Below, piece by piece: positions 10,412 through 18,156 of a DNA stretch of 64,000 nucleotides. The position numbers and the translations under genes were made by a program. Under the pieces are notes generated by a model, which ran no database searches, was not told the DNA's origin, and was given only the letters and a program-made list of their open reading frames with translations. Within the stretch, counting starts at the first letter, position 1. Every line of letters begins with the position of its first letter. The DNA comes from Spirosoma telluris (GTDB lineage: Bacteria > Bacteroidota > Bacteroidia > Cytophagales > Spirosomataceae): assembly GCA_003259005.1 (NCBI GenBank), contig QLII01000001.1, positions 6,315,001 through 6,379,000 on the forward strand, read 5' to 3'.

Positions 10412-10732
10412 TTATTTCTTGGTATGGTGAGCGTGCGTCACTTCCCGAGCCATGTTCATCAGGCGTTTCCAGCACCGGCCAATCGTTTTCTTGTCCTGTA
10501 CTTTTGCTGGGGATGTAGTTGCGGGAGCTTCTGATTTAGCCGTCGTGTTGCGAACTAAAACAGGATCACCGGTCAACTTAGCTTCTGACTTTGTTGGGGA
10601 AGTTGAAGTTGCCGGCGCAATGAATGTCGTTTGCGAAGGCATCGCAGCAGTAACCGACGATACGAACGGACAGGCTACCAATGAAGCAGTGGCTAGATAA
10701 CCCGCTACTTTTTTCATCAAAAGAGTTCTCAT
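10412..10732 (-). CDS. Small secreted protein of unknown function
   Basis: A 106-residue exported protein. The N-terminus MKKVAGYLATASLVACPFVSSVTAA (start at the second or first Met) is a signal peptide. A low-complexity Ala/Thr/Ser/Pro linker follows, then a basic end, KKTIGRCWKRLMNMAREV and a His-rich tail. The signal peptide and basic end make this strand more likely than the overlapping plus-strand frame 10452-10700. No family was recognised and no function is proposed. Confidence 0.55.
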   Translation of the reverse strand: MRTLLMKKVAGYLATASLVACPFVSSVTAAMPSQTTFIAPATSTSPTKSEAKLTGDPVLVRNTTAKSEAPATTSPAKVQDKKTIGRCWKRLMNMAREVTHAHHTKK

Positions 10733-11031
10733 GAGGCAGTTGGTTTAGAATCACTATAGGGTCGTATCAGCAATTCTTGCAAAAGAGGATGCATTAAATG
10801 CTAATATAGACATAAATAGTATTATTGCCTCATAGAGTAGAATTAAAAGATAAAGAAATAAATACTCATCTATTCCTTATCAACTATAATGCCAGAAAAA
10901 TATTGTTTTGCCTGATCGGTGAAAAACACTATTTTTTTGTAGACCTTACCCACATCTCCAGCCCTATTCGCTAATTGGCCATTATTGACTGTGGGAAACT
11001 GTTATCTTTGCCGAATCGTTTGTAATACACT
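10733..11031. other. AT-rich divergent intergenic region
   Basis: About 300 bases between the divergently read small secreted-protein gene and ffh. It is clearly more AT-rich than its surroundings (for example 10795-10865). The only signal recognised is the ffh promoter element at 11003-11010. No ORF or hairpin stands out. Confidence 0.6.
11003..11010 (+). promoter_or_regulatory. Promoter -7 element for ffh
   Basis: TATCTTTG matches TAnnTTTG, 21 bases before the ATG. TTG triplets lie upstream near 10973 and 10985, but spacing to a -33 box is not ideal. Confidence 0.6.
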
Positions 11032-12351
11032 ATGTTCGAGAATCTTCAGGATAAGCTAAATAAGGCCATTAAAACCCTCAAGGGGCAGGGCCGCATTACC
11101 GAAATCAACGTTGCCGCAACCATCAAAGAAGTTCGTCGCGCGTTGACCGATGCCGATGTAAACTATAAAGTTGCCAAAGAAATTACCGACCGCATTCGCG
11201 ATAAGGCGCTCGACCGGAAGGTGCTGATTTCCGTTGAGCCGGGCCAACTATTCGTTAAAATCGTTCAGGAAGAACTGACCGAGTTAATGGGCGGTGAAGC
11301 GCAGGGTATCAACATCAAAGGCGATCCGGCTGTGATTCTGATTGCAGGTTTGCAGGGATCAGGTAAAACAACCTTTTCGGGTAAACTGGCAGCCTTTCTG
11401 AAAAAGCAGGGGCGCAATGTTCTTCTTGTGGCAGCAGACATTTACCGTCCGGCAGCTATCGACCAATTAAAAGTGCTTGGCGAGCAGGTCGGCGTGGATG
11501 TATATGCCGAGCCGGAAAACAAAGATGCCGTTGCTATTGCGAAGAATGGTATCGACCAGGCTCGCAAAACGGGTAAGAAAATCGTGATCATCGATACGGC
11601 TGGTCGTCTGGCGGTCGATGAAGCGATGATGCAGGAAATCGAAGCGGTTAAACGGGCTATCTCTCCCACTGAAACCCTGTTTGTGGTTGATTCCATGACG
11701 GGCCAGGATGCAGTCAATACGGCCAAAACGTTTAACGAACGACTCAATTTTGACGGCGTCGTATTAACCAAACTCGACGGTGACGCACGCGGTGGGGCCG
11801 CTCTGTCCATCAAAACGGTGGTTAATAAGCCCATCAAGTTCATCAGCACAGGCGAGAAAATGGAAGCGCTCGATGTGTTCTACCCTGATCGGATGGCCAG
11901 CCGGATTCTGGGCATGGGCGATGTGATTTCGTTGGTAGAGCGGGCGCAGCAGGCGTTTGACGAAGACGAAGCCAAACGTATCAACGCCAAGATGCGTAAG
12001 AATCAGTTCGACTTCGACGACTTCCTGTCGCAGTTGCAACAGATTAAAAAGATGGGTAACGTCAAAGACCTGCTCGGGATGATTCCGGGTATGGGCAAGA
12101 TGATCAAGGATCTTGACATCGACAATGATTCCTTCAAGCCCATTGAAGCCATTATCAGTTCGATGACGCCGAAAGAACGTAGCCGCCCTGACATCATTGA
12201 CGGGAGCCGTAAAAAACGGATTGCAGCGGGTAGTGGTACCAATATTACGCAGGTCAACAATCTGCTGAAGCAGTTTGATGAGATGCGCAAGATGATGAAG
12301 AAAATGAACACCATGCAGTCATCTGGCAAATTGAACAAGATGATGCGGTAG
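11032..12351 (+). CDS. ffh: Signal recognition particle protein Ffh (SRP54)
   Basis: GTPase subunit of the signal recognition particle. It binds 4.5S RNA and signal sequences of nascent membrane proteins and docks with FtsY. The helical N domain (MFENLQDKLNKAIKTLKG) is followed by the G domain with P-loop GLQGSGKTTF near residue 105, DTAGR and TKLDGDARGG. The C-terminal M domain has the hydrophobic and Met-rich LGMIPGMGK and MRKMMKKMNTM segments. Length (439 aa) is normal. The gene stands alone with its own promoter element and terminator. Confidence 0.97.
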   Translation: MFENLQDKLNKAIKTLKGQGRITEINVAATIKEVRRALTDADVNYKVAKEITDRIRDKALDRKVLISVEPGQLFVKIVQEELTELMGGEAQGINIKGDPAVILIAGLQGSGKTTFSGKLAAFLKKQGRNVLLVAADIYRPAAIDQLKVLGEQVGVDVYAEPENKDAVAIAKNGIDQARKTGKKIVIIDTAGRLAVDEAMMQEIEAVKRAISPTETLFVVDSMTGQDAVNTAKTFNERLNFDGVVLTKLDGDARGGAALSIKTVVNKPIKFISTGEKMEALDVFYPDRMASRILGMGDVISLVERAQQAFDEDEAKRINAKMRKNQFDFDDFLSQLQQIKKMGNVKDLLGMIPGMGKMIKDLDIDNDSFKPIEAIISSMTPKERSRPDIIDGSRKKRIAAGSGTNITQVNNLLKQFDEMRKMMKKMNTMQSSGKLNKMMR

Positions 12352-12369
12352 TCGCTAAGTATTATAAAG

Positions 12370-12409
12370 AAAATAGCCCTGACGGTGTCAAAACGGTCAG
12401 GGCTATTTT
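12370..12409. terminator. Terminator between ffh and the DUF418 genes
   Basis: A perfect 14-bp stem, 12370-12383 with 12396-12409, is flanked by an A-tract and a T-tract, so it can end the convergent transcripts from both sides. Confidence 0.88.
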
Positions 12410-12426
12410 TTATGACCTTTTCAGTC

Positions 12427-13794
12427 TTACGCTACGTCCACCATTCGGCGCATAGGCTGGGCTTTCCAGTAAGTTAAACTCCGCCAGACCCATTCAAACG
12501 GGCCGAAGCGGAAGTAGGTCAACCAGATGGGACTGATAATAAGCTGGAAGATCCATACCGCAGCGACTACGTAATACAGTTGGTAATACGACAGCTTGCC
12601 GTAATACCCTAGTCCGTACCCGTAGAAAAACAGCGTGCAGATAATGGACTGCGACAGGTAGTTTGTGAAGGCCATTTGCCCTACGGCGGTTAAGGCCCGC
12701 ATTAGCCAGGGTACCAGCGCCGATCGGTAAACCAGAATGAGCAAACTGGCGTGTCCTAAGGCCAGCAAAATCCTGCGTACATCATACACCTGAAATGGTA
12801 TCGTACGGTAAGTGTCGACGAATGAGCCTGGATCTTGAACCCAGCCTACCTGCGATTGTACATAAAACCAGCTTATCGGCAGTCCCACGCCATAGCCTAT
12901 GAGTAGCGTCAGCGCATAGGTGGAGGTGGAGAGTTTATTGGAAAAGAAGCCCCATTGTAACAGGGCCATACCTATAAACATCATCATCAGCCAATCCCAG
13001 GTTCCAAAATAGGTGCCGTAGGTCTCGCTCTCACTGTTTCGGGGTATCAAATGGGCGAAGACGGTGCCATAGTCACCTCGCATGGCTTTTAGCTCTTTGG
13101 CATCTTTTTTAGGATCTGGCTTTCGATTATTCTCAAATTTTTCCCAGGCGGCTTTGGCTTCTTTCTGTTTCTCGGTTGGCTTTTTATGGGCTTTCTCCAG
13201 CTTAGTGGCTTCCAGATAGCCCGCCCGGTTCTCGCGTAACCCACCATACCATATTTCGGTACGGATGGTATTGATACCCAGACACAAAACGGCTAACCCA
13301 ATCAACCAGGTGGCTTTGGTTTTGCGGAAGGGGTATAACAACATGCCGCAAAGGCCATAAAAGAACAGAATGTCGCCAAACCAGAGAAGTACATACGCAT
13401 TAAACATCCCGAATAAAACCAGCCAGAGCAATCGCCGGTAGTAGTATTCGGCTACGGTGGGGCCGTTCTCCTGCTCCTGCTTGTTCATCGTGAATAGAAC
13501 CATGCCTGCCCCAAACAGCATGGAAAACAAGCCGCGCATGGTTCCTTCAAACGCCGTTCCAACGATGGCGAAGGCATAAAAGTCTGGGCCTTCTGGTTTA
13601 CTTAGTAAGGCGATAAAGCCAGAGCCTAAAAAACCAAAGCCTGGGATATTCATCATCAGAATACCCAATAAGGCCAGCCCCCGAATGAGGTCTATGGTCT
13701 GAATACGGTCGGCTTTATCTACAGGTTGTGGAGTCAGGATGTTGACGGCATGGCTGTCGTCAGCGGGTAGCGTATCAATTGAATTGGTTTCCAT
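12427..13794 (-). CDS. DUF418 family membrane protein (YeiB-like), copy A
   Basis: A 455-residue inner-membrane protein. It opens with RIQTIDLIRGLALLGILMMNIPGFG, the classic start of the YeiB/DUF418 group, related to acyltransferase-3-like membrane proteins. About eight to ten hydrophobic segments surround a Lys/Glu-rich soluble loop (around EKAHKKPTEKQKEAKAAWE). The C-terminal part, with PLEW-like FEWVWRSLTYWKAQPMRR, is the DUF418 region proper. Biochemical role is unknown for the family. It follows copy B by about 20 bases and is probably the last gene of a serine hydrolase-DUF418-DUF418 operon. Confidence 0.85.
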   Translation of the reverse strand: METNSIDTLPADDSHAVNILTPQPVDKADRIQTIDLIRGLALLGILMMNIPGFGFLGSGFIALLSKPEGPDFYAFAIVGTAFEGTMRGLFSMLFGAGMVLFTMNKQEQENGPTVAEYYYRRLLWLVLFGMFNAYVLLWFGDILFFYGLCGMLLYPFRKTKATWLIGLAVLCLGINTIRTEIWYGGLRENRAGYLEATKLEKAHKKPTEKQKEAKAAWEKFENNRKPDPKKDAKELKAMRGDYGTVFAHLIPRNSESETYGTYFGTWDWLMMMFIGMALLQWGFFSNKLSTSTYALTLLIGYGVGLPISWFYVQSQVGWVQDPGSFVDTYRTIPFQVYDVRRILLALGHASLLILVYRSALVPWLMRALTAVGQMAFTNYLSQSIICTLFFYGYGLGYYGKLSYYQLYYVVAAVWIFQLIISPIWLTYFRFGPFEWVWRSLTYWKAQPMRRMVDVA

Positions 13795-13815
13795 GGGATC
13801 GTTCGGGTAGAGAGG

Positions 13816-15159
13816 TTAGGACAGGATAGGTGTTTCGAGCGGAGCTGGTGGTGTTAATCGCATGGGTTGCCGCTCGCCGTAGGTCAGCGACCGCCAGAGC
13901 CATTCCAAAGGGCCAAACCGGAAATAGTGTAGCCAGGCCACGCTGAACACCAGTTGAATCAACCAGATTTCGGCCACGATGAAATAGAGTTGGTAGAATT
14001 TCAGATCGCCGAAATACCCGAATCCGTACCCGAAAAAGAAGAGCGTACACAAGACCGACTGCATCAGGTAATTGGTAAAGGCCATTTGTCCCACGGCCCT
14101 CAATGCCTTCCACAGCCACGCTCCGATGCCCGACCGGTAGAGCAACAAAACCAGACTCGCCCAACCAATAGCCGTAAATCCCCGTTCAAACGGCATTAAC
14201 ACCTCGGCAAGTGGCACCACACTAGTACTGATATACTTGCTAATGTTGGTGATTTTTAGCTCGTAGGACGGCAACGACAGCCAGGCTATTGTCTGGCCAA
14301 TGAGCAATCCACCTAAGGCTAACAGCGCATAGTCTCTGGTGGTGAGCCGGTTAGAGAAGAAGCCCCATTTGAAAAGAGCCATCCCCAGCAACATCATTGA
14401 AACAACATCCCATAGGATGATCTGATAGAAAAAAGGTGCTTCCATACTCTGGATTTTAGGAACCATGTGGTTCCAGACCGTAGCGTAATCGGAGCGCATA
14501 GCGATGATATCCGCCTTATCTGCTTTTTGATCATATTTGGCTCCTTTCACTATTCCCTCCCAGGCCGACTTATCGTCTTTCTGTTCGTCGGTGAGCTTCA
14601 CCTTCTTGTTTTTCTTTTCGAGGGCAACAACGGTTTGATACTTCTCGTATTTCTGCTTTTGTTCCGCAAAATTCCAGTAATTCTTTCCGCTATAAATCAG
14701 CCCGACAACCACTGCGCACACCAGTAACGTCCGTGCCGGTAGCCGATTGAACGGAAAGAGCAAAATACCTACGATACCATAGTGAAACAGAATATCGCCA
14801 AACCACAGCAGAACTAAGGCGTTGACTAAGCCAAAAGCGATGAGCCACATCTGACGCCGAATAAATAACTCCGGTGTCGCCATACCTGCTCCAGTCCGGT
14901 TCTTAGCCAAAAACAGAATAATACCCGCGCCAAAGAGCATGGAGAACAATGCCCGCATCTTATGCTCAAACAGCGCATGAATTATGGTCTGAAGCCAGTA
15001 ATTGCCACCGTGAGGCCCTCGAACTAATTGGTGAAGACTAGCTTCGGTCAGCCCGAATTCCTGAATGTTCATGAGCAGAATGCCCAGTAGGGCCACACCT
15101 CGCAGGATGTCGATGGTTTGAATGCGCTCAGTCTGAGCAACGGGCTGGTAGTTAGTCAT
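13816..15159 (-). CDS. DUF418 family membrane protein (YeiB-like), copy B
   Basis: A 447-residue paralogue of the next gene downstream. It has the same architecture: RIQTIDILRGVALLGILLMNIQEFG at the start, multiple membrane spans, a Lys-rich soluble loop (ALEKKNKKVKLTDEQKDDKSAWE) and a DUF418 tail with FGPLEWLWRSLTYGERQPMR. The tandem pair arose by duplication and has since diverged, mostly in the loop. It lies between the serine hydrolase gene (39 bases upstream) and copy A. Function is unknown; a transport or acyl-transfer role has been suggested only by fold resemblance. Confidence 0.85.
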   Translation of the reverse strand: MTNYQPVAQTERIQTIDILRGVALLGILLMNIQEFGLTEASLHQLVRGPHGGNYWLQTIIHALFEHKMRALFSMLFGAGIILFLAKNRTGAGMATPELFIRRQMWLIAFGLVNALVLLWFGDILFHYGIVGILLFPFNRLPARTLLVCAVVVGLIYSGKNYWNFAEQKQKYEKYQTVVALEKKNKKVKLTDEQKDDKSAWEGIVKGAKYDQKADKADIIAMRSDYATVWNHMVPKIQSMEAPFFYQIILWDVVSMMLLGMALFKWGFFSNRLTTRDYALLALGGLLIGQTIAWLSLPSYELKITNISKYISTSVVPLAEVLMPFERGFTAIGWASLVLLLYRSGIGAWLWKALRAVGQMAFTNYLMQSVLCTLFFFGYGFGYFGDLKFYQLYFIVAEIWLIQLVFSVAWLHYFRFGPLEWLWRSLTYGERQPMRLTPPAPLETPILS

Positions 15160-15198
15160 ATGTACAGTAGGTGAGAGGTTCGTAGGAAGAGTTATCGT

Positions 15199-17040
15199 TT
15201 ATTCTTTCTTTTCGGCTACAGGCGCAGCTACTTTTTTGGTTGCCTTGAACGTACCGTTGGGCTGCATAGCGGTCAGAGCGGTTGTTTCGCCTTTGTCGTT
15301 CAGCTCGAACTGGATGCTGAATCCGACTAGTTTTTTGATGGTAAACTTGTGGTTGCCAACGAAGACCAACTCATATTCGGGTTGGCCCGGCACGAGCAGC
15401 ATCAGCGTTTTTTCGCCTTTAATAGAGGTACTGGCCGTAACCCCCGCCAGGTCATATTCACCGACGTATTTCTTCAGGTCAGCAGCTGAGATTCCTTTGA
15501 CGGCTGCACTGCGGGAAAACACAAGGGGTTTGGGGATGGCTGACTCAAAACCGGAAACCGCAATACCGTCAATATCCCCCATTAGGCCCGTCGTGAACTG
15601 AAAACGAACGGGGCTTTTATCCGTCGTGTCAATGCCACCTTTGGTATCGAAGGGTTGGAAAATATCGTAATGGAAGTGATCAAGCCAGTATTTTTGGGTG
15701 GCTGTCTGCAAAAACAATGAATCACCAGTAGTCGTAACCGCATAGTTACCATACCCTTCGTGTCCGTACGTGCCTGCGTAATCAGCCAGCCGATGCGAGG
15801 GTTTAGTGCCTTTCTTGCGTGTGCTTACGACTTTTTTCTCGGTTTCTTTGGCACTCGCTTTGGCTTTATTGACTAGTTTCAATCGGTCTTTGTTCCAGTC
15901 GAAAGCGGGTAAGCCCAACACCCGGTCGGTGATTATGTTTCGCACGATGCTGGGTACTGGGGAGCCGTTTTGATTGGTTAGTACGATGATGCCTACACTG
16001 TCGGAAGGAAAAAAGCAGGTGCTGGCGCTGAACCCATCGATGTTGCCGCCATGCTCGACCCGGTAATGTCCTTTATAGGAAGCCAGCATCCAGCCGAACC
16101 CGTAGTTAGCCATATACACATCGGGAATTTCTTTTTCTGGTAAACCGCCAGAAATGACCATTTGCGAGGTCATAGCTTCTTTCACATAAGCGGCTGGTAA
16201 GATTTCCTTGCCCCCAAATTTGCCGCCATTCGTCCAGATGCTGACCCACTTAGCCATATCCACCACGTTACTATTAATGCTTCCGGCTGGCCCCACAGCG
16301 TCGATGTTGTAATACGCCATTTTCTGGATCAGGCTGTCTTTCTTAACCTCGTAACCGAAGGAAGCATCGGTGCTTTTGGCCATGTCGTTCACCGAGAATA
16401 GGCTACTACTCATGCCCAATGGCTCAAAAATCCGTTCACGCACATTGGACTCCCAGGATTTGCCGGATAACTTTTCGGCGACTACGCCCTGTGCCATAAA
16501 CATAAAATTGTTGTACTGCCACCGTTGGCGTAGTGGGGCGGATGGCTCCATATATTGCAAACGCCCCACCAAACTGTCCCGCGAGGTAGGGTTGAGATAC
16601 CACGACAGATCGTGGCGGGGCAGTCCCGTTCGGTGGCACATCATGTCGCGTAGCGTGATGTGGTTGGTCAGATCATCGCTAAAAAATTTCAAGCTGGGCA
16701 GGTACTTCGTGACGGGTTCATCATAGTCTACTTTTCCGTCTTTGTGTAGCAATCCAATTAGCGAGGAGGTGAATGCTTTGGTGCAGGAGCCAATAGCAAA
16801 TAAGGTGTTTGGCGTAACGGGCAGCTTTTTCTCCAGGTCCCGATAGCCGAAACCTTTGCTATAAATGACTTTGCCTTTTTCGACAACGGCAACAGCAAAA
16901 CCAACCGCTTTCCAGTCGGTCAGGACGCGGGCGAAGGTGGTATCTAATCCCGCAAAGCGGTCAGGTTTCGTAGGTTTTCGTTTTTGGGCTGAAGCCGAAA
17001 TGGTAATGAAAAGCGCGCAAATGAGTAGTGGGAGTTTCAT
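15199..17040 (-). CDS. Serine hydrolase, beta-lactamase class C-like, with DUF3471-type C-terminus
   Basis: A 613-residue exported protein: signal peptide MKLPLLICALFITISASAQ, then a penicillin-binding-protein-like domain. The nucleophile motif is Ser85-Cys-Thr-Lys88 (SxxK), followed by QYNNFMFM as the YxN motif and HGGNIDGFSA as the third (HxG) motif. After a Lys-rich linker near residue 400 comes a beta-rich tail (HRLADYAGTYGHEGYG; LKKYVGEYDLAG) like the DUF3471 domain that often follows in Bacteroidota. Members include esterases, D-aminopeptidases and peptidases, so the substrate is unknown. It is probably the first gene of the operon with the two DUF418 genes. Confidence 0.87.
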   Translation of the reverse strand: MKLPLLICALFITISASAQKRKPTKPDRFAGLDTTFARVLTDWKAVGFAVAVVEKGKVIYSKGFGYRDLEKKLPVTPNTLFAIGSCTKAFTSSLIGLLHKDGKVDYDEPVTKYLPSLKFFSDDLTNHITLRDMMCHRTGLPRHDLSWYLNPTSRDSLVGRLQYMEPSAPLRQRWQYNNFMFMAQGVVAEKLSGKSWESNVRERIFEPLGMSSSLFSVNDMAKSTDASFGYEVKKDSLIQKMAYYNIDAVGPAGSINSNVVDMAKWVSIWTNGGKFGGKEILPAAYVKEAMTSQMVISGGLPEKEIPDVYMANYGFGWMLASYKGHYRVEHGGNIDGFSASTCFFPSDSVGIIVLTNQNGSPVPSIVRNIITDRVLGLPAFDWNKDRLKLVNKAKASAKETEKKVVSTRKKGTKPSHRLADYAGTYGHEGYGNYAVTTTGDSLFLQTATQKYWLDHFHYDIFQPFDTKGGIDTTDKSPVRFQFTTGLMGDIDGIAVSGFESAIPKPLVFSRSAAVKGISAADLKKYVGEYDLAGVTASTSIKGEKTLMLLVPGQPEYELVFVGNHKFTIKKLVGFSIQFELNDKGETTALTAMQPNGTFKATKKVAAPVAEKKE

Positions 17041-17112
17041 ATAGGAATGGTATCTAATCGTGAATAAATGAACGGGTTAATTTTGTATTTTTATCCCCAA
17101 CTAATAGTGACT

Positions 17113-17332
17113 ATGACGGCACTGGAGAAAGAAGAATAGAAAGAGGCTATCCGGGAAATTATTCGGGAGGGTAAGCATTTCATTAAAGATATCGATATCC
17201 TGCGGGAGCTGATCGAGGAGCCTGCCAGGAACAGCCTCAAACCGGGACGCCATCTGGCCGGGTCGAAAAGTCGATGCAATTATACGTCGCGATTTCGAGC
17301 GGTATAAGCATGTTTTCAAAGCATTAGCCTGA
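17113..17332 (+). pseudogene. Remnant of a small helical protein gene
   Basis: From ATG 17113 the frame reads MTALEKEE, a TAG stop, then KEAIREIIREGKHFIKDIDILRELIEEP. After a frame change near 17220 it ends as RKVDAIIRRDFERYKHVFKALA and TGA at 17330-17332. The amphipathic helical sense on both sides argues for a former gene of about 70 codons with one stop and one frameshift. Either true decay or base-calling errors could explain it. No function is recognised. The minus-strand frames here lack coding character. Confidence 0.5.
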
Positions 17333-17410
17333 TAGATTACCTGTAAAATCATATTGTTAGTGGGTAAAGGAATGCCATCCTATCCTGTTGCGGCTCAATA
17401 CCGAAAAAGG

Positions 17411-17418
17411 TATCTTTG
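17411..17418 (+). promoter_or_regulatory. Promoter -7 element for the HNH locus
   Basis: TATCTTTG matches TAnnTTTG and lies 22 bases before the ATG at 17441. Confidence 0.6.
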
Positions 17419-17440
17419 TTTAAAGCTAACGTGATCGAAA

Positions 17441-17716
17441 ATGCTCAGGAAGACATCGGTTTTTGACGAAATTTCAACCTTCATCGCTGGGATGAATCCC
17501 GAAAAAGTGATAAATTTCAGGCCATCACCAGCCCATCAGCAACGCCTTGACTTTCTGTTGGATAAGCAAAAAGAGAGCCCTCTTCCGGATGAGGAAAAAA
17601 ACGAAATAGAACAATACCTCATGATCAACCGTATTGTTGGTCTTGCCAAAGCGAGGGCTATCCAGATGTTGCAATCAGGAGTAGGGTTATCCCGCTCTCT
17701 ACCAAAAAGAAAGTAG
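17441..17716 (+). CDS. Small conserved-looking partner ORF of the HNH nuclease
   Basis: A 91-codon frame. The first 75 residues (DEISTFIAGMNPEKVINF; HQQRLDFLLDKQ; EIEQYLMINRIVGLAKARA) look like a compact helical protein. I recall similar small ORFs before HNH genes in related bacteria, but no named family was recognised. The last 16 residues run into the start of the HNH coding sense. A five-A run at 17704-17708 with one more A would fuse it in frame to the HNH domain as a 215-residue protein. It may be an immunity or antitoxin-like partner, but that is only a guess from pairing. Confidence 0.6.
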   Translation: MLRKTSVFDEISTFIAGMNPEKVINFRPSPAHQQRLDFLLDKQKESPLPDEEKNEIEQYLMINRIVGLAKARAIQMLQSGVGLSRSLPKRK

Positions 17717-18087
17717 CGACGCGAGCCGATTTTCGATGCGAATATTGCCTGTTGGCTGAACGAGTCTCTTTTTATTCGTTTCATATTGAGCATATTAGGA
17801 GTATGAAGCATGGTGGTACGAACGAATTGAACAATTTAGCTTACTGCTGCCCCGGCTGTAACTACTACAAAGGTTCCGATGTCGGTACATTTCTTCATGA
17901 GAGCGAAAATCTTATTCTGTTCTTTAATCCTAGAAAAGATAGTTGGGACGAACACTCCGAACTGGAAGACGGAGCTATACATGGTAAAACTGATATGGGC
18001 AAAGCGACCGGGAAAATCTTCAAATTCAATGAAATCGAACGGTTGATTTTCAGACAGCAACTTGCCGAGTTGAATTTGTATCCGTAA
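17713..18087 (+). CDS. HNH endonuclease
   Basis: A metal-dependent nuclease domain of about 125 residues. The zinc-knuckle pairs CEYC and CPGC flank the core HIEHIRSMKHGGTNELNNLAYC, which carries the His-Asn residues of the HNH fold. The end FRQQLAELNLYP matches a common tail of Bacteroidota HNH proteins as I remember them. No ATG lies in this frame upstream of the domain. The start is either a non-standard codon near 17686 or, if one A is missing at 17704-17708, the ATG at 17441 (fusion) or 17666. Likely targets are unknown; such solitary HNH genes can be defence nucleases or mobile-element remnants. Confidence 0.8.
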   Translation, partial: VATRADFRCEYCLLAERVSFYSFHIEHIRSMKHGGTNELNNLAYCCPGCNYYKGSDVGTFLHESENLILFFNPRKDSWDEHSELEDGAIHGKTDMGKATGKIFKFNEIERLIFRQQLAELNLYP

Positions 18088-18156
18088 ATTTTTATTGTCT
18101 TCCCTTGTTAGTGTTTCCACTGGCTATTCAGCCGGATAGATTGCATTTGCTAGCCC

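Noticed and set aside
10452..10700. Plus-strand 82-codon ORF overlapping the small secreted-protein gene
   Set aside because: The minus-strand frame has a proper signal peptide and a structured basic end; the plus-strand frame has no start context or recognisable sense.
17091..17352. Minus-strand ORFs in the gap before the HNH locus
   Set aside because: They are antisense to the better-supported plus-strand gene remnant and show no family or signal sequence.
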